Below, piece by piece: positions 1 to 7,793 of a stretch of 29,953 bases of DNA. Where the stretch lies: contig JAFAAL010000049.1 in assembly GCA_023426575.1 (NCBI GenBank), positions 1 through 29,953 of the forward strand. Reading direction: 5' to 3'. A model generated the notes under the pieces. The model had not been told where the DNA came from. It saw nothing but the letters and a program-made list of their open reading frames with translations, and ran no database searches. The position numbers and the translations under genes are program-made. The first letter of the stretch is position 1, and every line of letters starts with the position of its first letter. Source of the DNA: Bacillota bacterium. Its GTDB lineage: Bacteria > Bacillota > Clostridia > Saccharofermentanales > DTU023.

Positions 1-67
1 GTGCACGACTGGAAATCGTGTTTGCGTCAAAAGCGCAACGAGGGTTCGAATCCCTTGCTCTCCGCCA
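1..67 (+). tRNA. tRNA-Ser(GGA), 5' end outside the window
   Basis: The anticodon stem (arms 4-8 and 16-20) encloses a seven-base loop with anticodon GGA at 11-13. A long variable arm follows at about 21-38, as expected for a class II serine tRNA. The T arm (GTTCGAATC core near 44-52) and an encoded CCA at 65-67 complete the 3' half. The acceptor 5' strand and D arm lie upstream of the window. Confidence 0.93.
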
Positions 68-70
68 GGA

Positions 71-100
71 GCCCTGTAATTTAACCTTACAGGGCTTTTT
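71..100 (+). terminator. Intrinsic terminator of tRNA-Ser
   Basis: A perfect 9-bp stem (GCCCTGTAA at 71-79 with TTACAGGGC at 87-95) with a 7-base loop is followed directly by five T residues. It begins three bases after the tRNA CCA. Confidence 0.9.
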
Positions 101-106
101 TATTTT

Positions 107-598
107 ATGATTGGGGGATCTGAGACCAAGGTCAATGTCGCCATCTTGCTGCAAGTGATTCACAACTTGCATGAAGAGGGTCTGAGGCCAAAACTCAGCA
201 CGCGTTTTATTTTCAGCAATTTTGAAGAGGTTGGACATGGCGTCACGGCCTTGCCCCCGACGATCAAAGAGCTGATCGCTCTCGATATCGGCACTGTCGG
301 AGAGGGGAGAAATTCTCGCGAAGAGGCCGTGACCATTGTTGCCAAAGATTCGCGGACGCCCTATCCCTTGCCGCTGAAGAAGCGCCTCGTCCAGCTGGCG
401 CGCCAAGAGGAGATCGCCTACCGCGTCGACACCCACCTGCGCTATGGCTCAGATGGCAGTATCGGAGCGATTGCAGCGCTCGACATAGACTTCTCTTGCT
501 TCGGCCCAGGCGTCGACGCCACGCATCACTACGAGCGCACCCATCGCGAGGGCATCCTCGCCAGCTGTGAACTGCTCAGAGCCTATCTCATCCATTAG
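107..598 (+). pseudogene. M42-family aminopeptidase, 5'-truncated remnant
   Basis: The 163-residue frame matches only the C-terminal half of M42 metallopeptidases (FrvX/YsdC/PepA type), which are usually about 340-360 residues. Visible family features are the FEEVGHG motif with the catalytic Glu pair (about residues 39-45), an ALDIG stretch that supplies a metal ligand (about 58-62), the YGSDGS segment, and GVDATHHYERTH near the end with the C-terminal His ligand. The N-terminal half with the first His ligand is absent. Homology starts at KVNVAILL, where the normal Asp-Asp-Lys sequence reads Ser-Glu-Thr-Lys. The possible ATG at 107 lies six bases after the T-run of the tRNA-Ser terminator and has no convincing ribosome binding site. 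I infer a dead fragment left by a deletion or insertion at the tRNA locus. A shortened expressed protein cannot be excluded, but it could not form the normal two-metal site. Confidence 0.8.
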
Positions 599-614
599 CC
601 AAAAGCCCCAAGAA

Positions 615-653
615 GCAAAAAAAGACCCCGGAGCAGCGGATGCTTCGGGGTCT
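615..653 (-). terminator. Intrinsic terminator of tRNA-Arg
   Basis: Read on the minus strand, a 12-bp stem (positions 642-653 with 623-634, one G-T pair) is followed by a run of seven T residues (plus-strand A at 616-622). It begins three bases beyond the tRNA-Arg CCA. Confidence 0.9.
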
Positions 654-655
654 TA

Positions 656-732
<77 letters not shown>

Positions 733-759
733 ATATCATGGCTTGGAGCCAGCCCTAAC

Positions 760-788
760 AATATAACGAGCTTCTCTCCTCTTGTCAA
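760..788 (-). promoter_or_regulatory. Promoter of tRNA-Arg (TTGACA-17-TATATT)
   Basis: On the minus strand a consensus -35 TTGACA (788-783) is separated by 17 bases from TATATT (765-760). The predicted start near 753 is about 20 bases upstream of the mature tRNA 5' end. Confidence 0.85.
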
Positions 789-827
789 TAGCCTCGCTTG
801 AAATTCGGCCAGGAAATCTCTGAGATC

Positions 828-1778
828 TCAGACAAAGAGGAGGATGTAGAGATAGCGGATCAAGAGGACGAGGTAGAAGTGCAGGGGGTAAAAGAGATAG
901 CCTATGCAACGGGCAAGGAGGCGCGAGCTCCGCCGATTCTCCTGGCGCTCTAGCCGCTCGGTGACGGCGCGCCGACGGGCTTGATGACTGCCCTGCTCTG
1001 CTGGGGGGAGGGACTCGGCTCCCGCCTTGGCAGCGGCGAGTTGGCGGCCACTTAGTTTGTAGATCAGGGGCACAGAGAGGATCGCATAGAACTGGCTTGG
1101 GCTGTACTGGGGAAAGAGCTGTGGGAAGAAGTACATAGCAGCAAAAAAGAGCAGAGTCAGCACCGTCAACCCCCAGAAGGCAAAGCGCATCTGGCGCTCA
1201 GTCTCGCGGAATTCCTCGGCATAGTAAAAGATCCAGATCAATCCGATTCCATAGATGTGATAGGAGATGTCGAAGCGAAAGTTTAAGAGAATGACAGTTC
1301 CCATGATGATGAGGCCGAGCAGGAGTCCCCAGATTGCCTTGAGCTTGAAGCCGAAGACTGTCTCCTTGCTGTGAAAGGGGAGCTGAAAGGGATTCTCAGC
1401 ACTGGGTTCTGCCGGCTGTAACTTCATGATGACCTCGGGATAGGAGCGTGTGACGAGTTCGAATCCCGCGAGGAAGAGGAGACCGAGACAGAGATTGAAG
1501 ACGAAGTTGAAGTCTGTAAAGCTTGCAGAATAGTGGCAGATGACATTTGTTTGATAGATGACCAACTGACTGATGACGGCCGTGGCCAGGAGCCTCAAAA
1601 AGTAGTAGAAGAGATTTCGTGTGCGCCGATATCCCAGAGCGAGATAATAGGCGAAAATGGGCATGGCGAATCTGCCGATAATCCTCATCCCTGTATAGAC
1701 GGGATTGGGGAGGTAGGGGTAGAGATAGTAGCCGAGGTGATCGACAAACATGCTGAACATCGCCAGCCAGCGTAACAT
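828..1778 (-). CDS. TraX-family polytopic membrane protein
   Basis: The 316-residue protein begins with a pattern typical of TraX-family proteins (PF05857): a short start, then the FVDHLGYYL region near residues 12-20 and the RIIGRFAMPIFAYYLA helix (about 33-48). About eight hydrophobic segments follow, so it should be a plasma-membrane protein. F-plasmid TraX is linked to N-acetylation of pilin; chromosomal homologues in Bacillota are common and mostly of unknown substrate, so the acetyltransferase role is only inferred here. Residues about 250-290 form a basic, Arg-rich cytoplasmic loop. ATG at 1778 is preceded by GGGAGA nine bases upstream. No conjugation genes lie nearby. The gene runs towards tRNA-Arg, which has its own promoter. 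Confidence 0.85.
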   Translation of the reverse strand: MLRWLAMFSMFVDHLGYYLYPYLPNPVYTGMRIIGRFAMPIFAYYLALGYRRTRNLFYYFLRLLATAVISQLVIYQTNVICHYSASFTDFNFVFNLCLGLLFLAGFELVTRSYPEVIMKLQPAEPSAENPFQLPFHSKETVFGFKLKAIWGLLLGLIIMGTVILLNFRFDISYHIYGIGLIWIFYYAEEFRETERQMRFAFWGLTVLTLLFFAAMYFFPQLFPQYSPSQFYAILSVPLIYKLSGRQLAAAKAGAESLPPAEQGSHQARRRAVTERLERQENRRSSRLLARCIGYLFYPLHFYLVLLIRYLYILLFV

Positions 1779-1803
1779 AGATGTTATCTCCCAAGCCTCT
1801 CGA

Positions 1804-1831
1804 TTGCTTGTGCTGAGGCCGCTGCTATTGT
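1804..1831 (+). promoter_or_regulatory. Candidate promoter for mreB-rho-purF
   Basis: TTGCTT (1804-1809) and TATTGT (1826-1831) are separated by 16 bases, a moderate match to the sigma-A consensus. It would give a leader of about 95 bases containing three small stem-loops. TATATA at 1894-1899 lacks a good -35 partner but is an alternative. Confidence 0.35.
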
Positions 1832-1845
1832 ATCATAGCTGTGTT

Positions 1846-1915
1846 CGCAGCTTCTGCTGCGCTTAATTTAACGACTCGCACTTTTGGTGCTTTTATATAT
1901 TCTCGCTTGAGCGAG
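1846..1915 (+). promoter_or_regulatory. Three consecutive small stem-loops in the mreB leader
   Basis: Stem 1 is CGCAGC/GCTGCG (1846-1851, 1856-1861; loop TTCT). Stem 2 is GCAC/GTGC (1878-1881, 1887-1890; loop TTTTG). Stem 3 is CTCGC/GCGAG (1902-1906, 1911-1915; loop TTGA), ending about seven bases before the ribosome binding site. Stems are read directly from the sequence; a regulatory role is inference. Confidence 0.4.
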
Positions 1916-1932
1916 CTGATTAGAGGTTTAAA

Positions 1933-2946
1933 ATGGCCCTGGGAATGAATATAGGGATAGACTTAGGCACTGCCTCGGTCTTGATATATGTGCGTGGCAA
2001 GGGAATTGTGCTCCGTGAGCCTGCAGTTGTTGCAGTTAATTCTCGTACTGGTAAGGTTCTCGCCGTCGGTGAATCGGCGAGCCTCATGCTCGGCAGGACA
2101 CCTGGTGTCGTCGAGGCCATCCGACCCCTCCGTGACGGGGTCATCTCCGATTTCAAGGTCACGGAAGTCATGTTAAAAGCGTTTATCAATAGAGTTCACA
2201 GCGGATTTCTCGCCAAGTATTTCAAGCCGACCATCGTCGTCTGCGTGCCCTCGGTCATCACCCAGGTCGAGCAGAAGGCGGTCGAGGATGCCTGTAAGCA
2301 TGCGGGCGCACGCGATGTCTATCTCATCCGTGAACCCATCGCCGCGGCGATCGGCGCAGGTATCGACATTACACAGGCCAACGGCTCGATGATTCTCGAC
2401 ATTGGGGGAGGGACGACAGATATCGCCGTCATCTCACTCTGCCAGTCTGTGGTCGATGCCTCCTTAAAGGTGGCGGGCGACAAATTTGACGAGGCCATCA
2501 TCAAGTACGTGCGTCGCAAGCACAATGTCCTCATTGGTGAGAAGACAGCCGAGGAGCTAAAAATCAATATCGGCTGTGCCTATCCTCGAGACGAGGAACT
2601 CGTGATGGAAGTCAGAGGCCGCAATCTGATCACTGGCATGCCGGCGACCATCAATGTCACCTCTTCGGAGATGCTGGACGCGCTCGTAGAGCCGGTGTCC
2701 CAGGTCTTTGAGGCGGTGCACTCCGTCCTCGAGCGGACCCCGCCCGAGCTGATGGCGGACATTGCCCAGCGGGGCATCGTCATGACGGGTGGAGGGGCTC
2801 TGCTCTATGGCTTCGACCGCATGCTCGCCGCCAAGGTCGGCATCGATGTCATCGTGGCGGATGATCCCATCTCCTGTGTCGCAGTCGGAACGGGTCTGGC
2901 GCTGAACATTATGGATAAATTTAATGCTTTATCAGATCGTAATTAA
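1933..2946 (+). CDS. mreB: Rod-shape determining actin-like protein MreB/Mbl
   Basis: This bacterial actin polymerises under the membrane and guides elongasome-dependent peptidoglycan synthesis. The 337-residue length is normal. The actin-type ATPase motifs are present: phosphate-1 IDLGTAS at residues 9-15, phosphate-2 LDIGGGTTDIAV from about 155-166, and the adenosine motif MTGGGALL at 284-291. ATG at 1933 follows GAGG; a second ATG at 1945 gives a start closer to many homologues, but the upstream one has better ribosome-site spacing. The gene leads a group with rho, 21 bases downstream, and purF. There is no mreC/mreD partner next to it, so this is probably a solitary MreB or Mbl-type paralogue; the two cannot be separated safely by eye. 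Confidence 0.95.
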   Translation: MALGMNIGIDLGTASVLIYVRGKGIVLREPAVVAVNSRTGKVLAVGESASLMLGRTPGVVEAIRPLRDGVISDFKVTEVMLKAFINRVHSGFLAKYFKPTIVVCVPSVITQVEQKAVEDACKHAGARDVYLIREPIAAAIGAGIDITQANGSMILDIGGGTTDIAVISLCQSVVDASLKVAGDKFDEAIIKYVRRKHNVLIGEKTAEELKINIGCAYPRDEELVMEVRGRNLITGMPATINVTSSEMLDALVEPVSQVFEAVHSVLERTPPELMADIAQRGIVMTGGGALLYGFDRMLAAKVGIDVIVADDPISCVAVGTGLALNIMDKFNALSDRN

Positions 2947-2967
2947 TTTTTGAGGAGGCAGTTTTGA

Positions 2968-4743
2968 ATGCCAAATAAGAAGTTTGCGGGAAAGACAAAG
3001 GAGGATCTGGTTCAGATCGCTCTTGTCTCAGACCTGCTCAGCTCGAGCCAAGCGCGTAAGCTCACGAAGAAGAGACTTCTCGAATTTTTAGAAGAAGTCG
3101 ATGCTGTCGTCGCCTCTGGCCAGGATCTCAAGCAGTGGCTCGAGGAACAAGTCGGCCCAGAGGGCAAGCACCCCTATATCGCCCCGCGACGAGCGCCAGG
3201 CCGTCCCCCCAAGGAGGATACGGTCGCAGCTCAGACCTCCGTTCAGAATAAGAAGCAGGCCGATACAATGACGAAGTCGCGTCGCAAGCAGTCTGGAGAG
3301 GTCAAGCTCACCCGTAAGGACGACAGCGCTCCCCCCGAGCTCAAGCAGGGCCGTGAAGGCAAGCTGTCGCCGCACGACTTATTGAAAAAGTCCAAGCAAA
3401 TTCACAAGGCCGATAAGACTCCTTCTGGCAAACCCGCAAAATCTGAAAGCGTTCAAGTTTCTGATATGGTCCAACGTGACCCCAACAAACCTGGGAAGAG
3501 TGGAACAGAAGCTCATATCGAAACACGAGAAGATGATGAGACTAAGCAGAAAGTCGTCTCTGGCATTCTCGAACTCATGCCTGATGGCTATGGCTTCCTC
3601 CGCCTCAAGAATTATCTTCAGGGTCCCAATGACATCTATGTCCCTCCGCAGTACATCAGACGCTTTAAACTCCGCCAGGGAGATGAGATCGTCGGGCCCT
3701 GTCGCAGTCAGCGTGACAGTGACCGCTACGAGGCCCTCTACTACATCAAGTCTGTCAATGGCCGTCCACCCGAGGAGATGATTCGTCGTCCGCGCTTTGA
3801 CAGTTTGACGCCCATCTATCCCGATGAGAGATTGAAACTCGAGACGAGTAGCAAGGAATTGTCAACGCGCATGATCGACCTGATTTCGCCGATCGGCAAG
3901 GGTCAGCGTGGCATGATCGTCTCACCTCCCAAGGCTGGTAAGACGATTCTCCTCCAAAAGGTCGCCAATGCAATCAAGGCGAACAATCCCGAGGCCAAGC
4001 TCATCGTTCTTCTCATTGACGAGCGTCCCGAGGAAGTGACGGATATGCAGCGCAGTATCCATGGAGAGGTGGTCTACTCTACTTTCGATAAGACTCCTGA
4101 GAACCATGTCAAGGTCACGGAGCTGGTCCTCGAACGGGCCATGCGACTCGTTGAGCTCGGCGAGGATGTGATCATTCTTCTCGACTCCATCACGCGTATG
4201 GCGCGGGCCTATAACCTGACGGTGACCCCTTCTGGCAGGACACTCTCGGGTGGTGTCGACCCCGCGGCCCTCTACGGCCCCAAGCGCTTCTTCGGCGCGG
4301 CACGCAATATTGAAAATGGCGGCAGTCTGACGATAGTGGCCACGGCGCTCATCGAGACGGGTTCACGGATGGATGAGTTGATTTTTGAAGAGTTCAAGGG
4401 GACAGGCAATATGGAGGTCGTCCTCGATCGCAAAATTGCCGAAAAACGCATCTTCCCCGCCATTGATGTCCTGCGTTCTTCGACGAGGCGCGAGGAACTG
4501 CTTCTCTTGCCCGATGAGCTCGAATCTGTCTGGACGATTCGTCGTGCCTTCTCCTCGATGGAGGCTCCCTCGGTCACTGAGACCCTCCTCAATTTGATGC
4601 GCAAGACTAAGGACAATCAGCAATTCGCCGATGCCGTCAACAAATCTTTTACCAATCAAGACGTCTTCGACAAGGTCAAGGCGGAACAAAGTAGCGGCCG
4701 CGTCGTCGGTCCTCGCGATAAGTTCATGCGCAATCGCTCCTAG
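2968..4743 (+). CDS. rho: Transcription termination factor Rho
   Basis: Rho is a hexameric RNA-dependent ATPase that ends untranslated transcripts. The 591-residue protein is longer than the roughly 420 residues of E. coli Rho because a charged Lys/Gln/Ser-rich linker (about residues 55-190) separates a short N-terminal helical domain from the RNA-binding domain. The primary RNA-binding fold carries DGYGFLR at 206-212. The ATPase core has Walker A SPPKAGKT at 319-326 and Walker B VIILLD at 401-406. The Q-loop region (TPSGRTLSGG) and R-loop region (EEFKGTGNMEV) are also present. ATG at 2968 follows GAGGAGG at 2952-2958. It lies 21 bases after mreB, so co-transcription is likely. Basic disordered insertions are known in Rho of high-G+C and some clostridial lineages. 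Confidence 0.98.
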   Translation: MPNKKFAGKTKEDLVQIALVSDLLSSSQARKLTKKRLLEFLEEVDAVVASGQDLKQWLEEQVGPEGKHPYIAPRRAPGRPPKEDTVAAQTSVQNKKQADTMTKSRRKQSGEVKLTRKDDSAPPELKQGREGKLSPHDLLKKSKQIHKADKTPSGKPAKSESVQVSDMVQRDPNKPGKSGTEAHIETREDDETKQKVVSGILELMPDGYGFLRLKNYLQGPNDIYVPPQYIRRFKLRQGDEIVGPCRSQRDSDRYEALYYIKSVNGRPPEEMIRRPRFDSLTPIYPDERLKLETSSKELSTRMIDLISPIGKGQRGMIVSPPKAGKTILLQKVANAIKANNPEAKLIVLLIDERPEEVTDMQRSIHGEVVYSTFDKTPENHVKVTELVLERAMRLVELGEDVIILLDSITRMARAYNLTVTPSGRTLSGGVDPAALYGPKRFFGAARNIENGGSLTIVATALIETGSRMDELIFEEFKGTGNMEVVLDRKIAEKRIFPAIDVLRSSTRREELLLLPDELESVWTIRRAFSSMEAPSVTETLLNLMRKTKDNQQFADAVNKSFTNQDVFDKVKAEQSSGRVVGPRDKFMRNRS

Positions 4744-4782
4744 TGGCGATTGCCTGTGAGGCTTTCTCAGGGAGAGAAGAAG

Positions 4783-6174
4783 ATGAAAGAAGAATGTGGC
4801 ATCGTCGGGGTGCATCGCCATCCAGCAGCAACAGATCTCGTCTACCTCGGACTGCACAGTGTTCAGCACCGAGGCCAGGAAGCCTGCGGCATTGCCGCGT
4901 CGATCGACGAGAGGATCAAGACTATCAAGGGCAGTGGCTTATTAGCTGATGTCTTCGACAGTGAGCTCGTCTTAGATGCCCTACGCCCCTCTCAACAGGC
5001 GCTCGGCCATGTGCGCTATGCGACGAGTGGTGACAATATCCCCGAGAACACACAGCCTCTGACGGTGCGTTCCATCATCGGAGATTTCTGCCTCGCTCAC
5101 AATGGCCAGATTGTCAATGCCCCCGAACTGCGTGCGGCACTCGAGCAAGAGGGCGCCATTTTTCAAGGGACAGCGGACAGCGAGGTCATCTGCCACCTGA
5201 TCCAGCGGGCTCGCGGCTCCATGCTCGACAAGATCAAGTCGGCCTGTGCCGAACTCGTGGGCGCTTTTTCTCTCGCCGTCATGACCAAGAACACCATGTA
5301 CGCCGTCCGTGATAGAAACGGGCTGCGCCCCCTCTGTCTCGGGCGTCAGGATGACTCCTGGATCATTGCTTCAGAATCCTGCGCTCTGAACCTCATGGGC
5401 GCAGATCTCATTCGCGACGTGGCGCCAGGCGAGATCGTCAAGCTCGGCAAGCAGGGATTCGAATCTCATTTCTATCTTCCTCAGGCAGAGAGCCAATTGA
5501 AAATCTGCGCCATGGAGTACGTCTATTTTGCGCGTCCCGATTCGCGCGTGGATGGGCATAACGTCCACGCCGTCCGACGTCAATCTGGCTACATTCTGGG
5601 ACAGCGAGACCAGGTGCCCGCCGACATCGTCGTCGGGGTTCCAGACTCTTCAATCTCAGCTGCCATGGGCTATGCCGATGCCCGAAATCTGCCCTATGAG
5701 ATGGGCATGGTCAAGAACCGCTACATCGGACGGACCTTTATCAATCCTGAGCAGGCGCTCCGTGCCACCAATGTCAGAATTAAATTGTCGGCGATCGCCG
5801 ACATCGTCCGCGATCAGCGTGTCATCCTGGTTGACGACTCGATCGTCCGTGGCACGACGGCTAAGCGGATCGTTCAGATTATGCGTGAGGCTGGGGCGCG
5901 AGAGATTCACCTGCGTATTGTCTCACCGCCGTTGATCTCTCCTTGCTTTTACGGCATTGATCTCAAGGACAAACAGCAGCTCTTAGCAGCTAATCTCGAC
6001 CACGAGGGGCTCCGCCGCTTCTTTGGCGCTGATAGCCTCGAGTACTTGACACTGGATGAGCTGCGTCAGTGCTGTGGTGAGAATATCTGTACGGCCTGTT
6101 TTAACTGCGACTACCCCACGGAACTATTTAGCTATTACCCTCTGGCCTTTTGTGACGAGAGGGACAATCGCTGA
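4783..6174 (+). CDS. purF: Amidophosphoribosyltransferase (glutamine PRPP amidotransferase)
   Basis: PurF makes 5-phosphoribosylamine from PRPP and glutamine, the first committed step of purine synthesis. I chose ATG 4783 because GGGAGAG precedes it and because it places the nucleophile at Cys5 (MKEEC), leaving a short propeptide that is normally removed. An upstream in-frame TTG at 4750 would only add 11 unlikely residues. The N-terminal Ntn glutaminase is followed by the PRPP site VILVDDSIVRGTT at 347-359. Cys242, Cys388, Cys436 and Cys439 (C-T-A-C) match the four ligands of the oxygen-sensitive [4Fe-4S] cluster of the Bacillus-type enzyme. The 463-residue length is normal. The 3' end overlaps the convergent PAP2 gene by 47 bases. 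No other pur gene is adjacent. Confidence 0.97.
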   Translation: MKEECGIVGVHRHPAATDLVYLGLHSVQHRGQEACGIAASIDERIKTIKGSGLLADVFDSELVLDALRPSQQALGHVRYATSGDNIPENTQPLTVRSIIGDFCLAHNGQIVNAPELRAALEQEGAIFQGTADSEVICHLIQRARGSMLDKIKSACAELVGAFSLAVMTKNTMYAVRDRNGLRPLCLGRQDDSWIIASESCALNLMGADLIRDVAPGEIVKLGKQGFESHFYLPQAESQLKICAMEYVYFARPDSRVDGHNVHAVRRQSGYILGQRDQVPADIVVGVPDSSISAAMGYADARNLPYEMGMVKNRYIGRTFINPEQALRATNVRIKLSAIADIVRDQRVILVDDSIVRGTTAKRIVQIMREAGAREIHLRIVSPPLISPCFYGIDLKDKQQLLAANLDHEGLRRFFGADSLEYLTLDELRQCCGENICTACFNCDYPTELFSYYPLAFCDERDNR

Positions 6175-6883
6175 TTCGACTTTCCAGCGCATCTGCGACG
6201 CGTCTTGAGAGTGGCAAGAGGGCTAGACCTGCGAGCGCGTAGAGGAGTCCTCCTGGCAGATCCCAGAAAACATGTTGCTTGATCAGGAGGGTCGACGCGA
6301 TGATGGCGATAAAGTGACCCGAGATCAGGAACTTGTAGAGGGACGGCAGGGGGCTTTTGGCGATGAAGTAAATCGCAAGGCAGCAAGAGAGCACGTGGAT
6401 GGACGGGAAGCCGCAGTAGGGATTGTCGACGGTATAAGTCTGCGCGACCAGACGCTCCAGGAGGCCGCTTGGCGGATTCGTGAAGACATGTCGCGGAACA
6501 TAGGTCTGGAAGAAGGGGAAGGTCAGATGGGCCAGTCCCTGACCGGCGATGAGCGCCAGGCAGTAGTCACGGTAGAAGTGATAGGATTTGCTCTTCCAGA
6601 AGGGGAGCTCTTGCTGCTCACTGGCCTCGGCGCGCAAGGCCAAGAAAAAGAATAAGACGGCCGTCAGGATCAGACTTGGCATCCAGCTGTGATAAGTGAG
6701 GACAAAGGCTGGGACAAAGGGGATCATCTCATCGAGGGTCGTGGCGAGCACATAGACCTTGCCAAAAGGGCGATTAAGCAGCTCCATAATCGGTGAGAGG
6801 ACTAAGAAGAGTAGGGGATAGAGGAGCGCGCGCCCATGTCTAATGCGTGGCACGGATGATTTCCTGGGCATAGTAGCGCTCAC
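6128..6883 (-). CDS. PAP2-superfamily membrane phosphatase-like protein
   Basis: The protein has about six hydrophobic segments and the core PAP2 motifs: CGFPSIHV (PSIH at residues 160-163 of the longest frame) and the third motif with His204 and Asp208 in KQHVFWDLPGG. The layout resembles the Aur1/Ipt1-like (inositolphosphotransferase) branch and undecaprenyl/phosphatidate phosphatases; the substrate cannot be assigned. The longest frame starts at GTG 6883. ATG 6871 and GTG 6853 are alternatives, and GTG 6853 has the best ribosome site (AGGA eight bases upstream) and would leave a 14-base overlap with the TIGR02206 gene, suggesting translational coupling. Its 3' end overlaps convergent purF by 47 bases. 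Confidence 0.82.
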   Translation of the reverse strand: MSATMPRKSSVPRIRHGRALLYPLLFLVLSPIMELLNRPFGKVYVLATTLDEMIPFVPAFVLTYHSWMPSLILTAVLFFFLALRAEASEQQELPFWKSKSYHFYRDYCLALIAGQGLAHLTFPFFQTYVPRHVFTNPPSGLLERLVAQTYTVDNPYCGFPSIHVLSCCLAIYFIAKSPLPSLYKFLISGHFIAIIASTLLIKQHVFWDLPGGLLYALAGLALLPLSRRVADALESRISDCPSRHKRPEGNS

Positions 6884-7610
6884 AGATTATTTTGGCCGTG
6901 ATGAAGACGAGGTAGACGACGAGGTTATAGGTGATTGCGAGAAGAACGGAGAAGACGAGACCCGAGGGCAGAAAGGCCAACATGAAATCGGGCGCCTGAT
7001 TGAGGTAGGCGTAGTTGACATCCGTATAGCCTAGGATTTTGAGGACGAAATTCGTCAACACAGCAGTGATGAGGAAGAGATTGGTGGTCGTGATCAGTCT
7101 GCGCAGCGTGTCGCGGCTGAAATCGGGGTGGTCAGCGATAATGCGGAAGAGGACGAGCCAGCCCATCGCAATGTGCGTGACAAAGAAATCAAGATTGGTA
7201 AAGTGCGGCCAGGCAAAGGGGTAGGGGTCGACCAGAATCGTCGCGACGACCGCGCCGAGCAGCCCCCAGACGAAGCCGAGAGGCCAGCAGCGCCGACGCC
7301 CAAAGAGCGTTGAGAGGATGAGGAGCCAGACGGCAATCCGACAGGGGTAGAGCGGGAGGCTATTGGCAAGACTAAAATGCCCCGAGAGGATGTCCCAGAG
7401 ATATTTGACGACTTGGAAGGCCAGCAAGAGCCAGGCGCAGATGCGGGCCCCCTTGGCCGCCCAGCCAGAAGTGAAGAGCTGCTGACGTCGAAAAATAATG
7501 AGGAAGGCACCCCCAAAGGCGAGGAGCATCAGTAGGAGATGAACAGGGCCAAAGGCCTCGATCGGAGCCTGATCCTCGACAGCCCGAAAAAAATAGCGGA
7601 AAAAATTCAT
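6840..7610 (-). CDS. TIGR02206 (YwaF/TMEM164-like) integral membrane protein
   Basis: The 256-residue protein has about seven membrane segments and the features of the TIGR02206/YwaF family: an N-terminal FGPVHLLLMLLAFG segment, a LPLYPCRIAVWLL helix (about 85-97), and a FFVTHIAMGW segment (about 144-153). The family is related to eukaryotic TMEM164, which is reported as a lipid acyltransferase; whether bacterial members share that chemistry is not established. ATG 7610 is preceded by GGAGG nine bases upstream. It is translated ahead of the overlapping PAP2 gene, so a shared role in lipid or lipid-phosphate metabolism is a reasonable inference. Confidence 0.85.
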   Translation of the reverse strand: MNFFRYFFRAVEDQAPIEAFGPVHLLLMLLAFGGAFLIIFRRQQLFTSGWAAKGARICAWLLLAFQVVKYLWDILSGHFSLANSLPLYPCRIAVWLLILSTLFGRRRCWPLGFVWGLLGAVVATILVDPYPFAWPHFTNLDFFVTHIAMGWLVLFRIIADHPDFSRDTLRRLITTTNLFLITAVLTNFVLKILGYTDVNYAYLNQAPDFMLAFLPSGLVFSVLLAITYNLVVYLVFITAKIICERYYAQEIIRATH

Positions 7611-7652
7611 TGCGGACCTCCGTGCATTCTGAAAACAATCTTATTCTTTGCG

Positions 7653-7681
7653 ATTTTGTCAAAAGCGAGCCATTTTGACAA
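7653..7681 (-). promoter_or_regulatory. Candidate promoter with overlapping inverted repeat, upstream of the TIGR02206 gene
   Basis: On the minus strand TTGTCA (7681-7676) and CAAAAT (7658-7653) are separated by 17 bases. The same stretch forms a perfect 9-bp inverted repeat, TTGTCAAAA (7656-7664) and TTTTGACAA (7673-7681), separated by eight bases. This could be an operator over the promoter; the repeated TTGACA-like motif alone may also explain the symmetry. Confidence 0.35.
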
Positions 7682-7754
7682 GACTTTGCAGCTTAAAATA
7701 TTATTAAATCCCCATCGATTTCACTTAAAAAGCGCCAAAAGCCCCCAGCGAGGC

Positions 7755-7783
7755 TTGACGCGGCTAGCCTGGCTCGCTATAAT
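7755..7783 (+). promoter_or_regulatory. Promoter of rpsD (TTGACG-17-TATAAT)
   Basis: TTGACG (7755-7760) is separated by exactly 17 bases from a perfect TATAAT (7778-7783). The predicted start near 7790 leaves a leader of about 70 bases. Confidence 0.88.
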
Positions 7784-7793
7784 CCCTTCTTGC

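Noticed and set aside
1396..1794. Second minus-strand frame overlapping the TraX-family gene
   Set aside because: It is a shadow frame without family features, fully inside or overlapping the TraX-family reading frame.
4750..4782. Upstream TTG extension of purF
   Set aside because: It would bury the catalytic cysteine behind 15 residues, and the ribosome site lies directly before ATG 4783.
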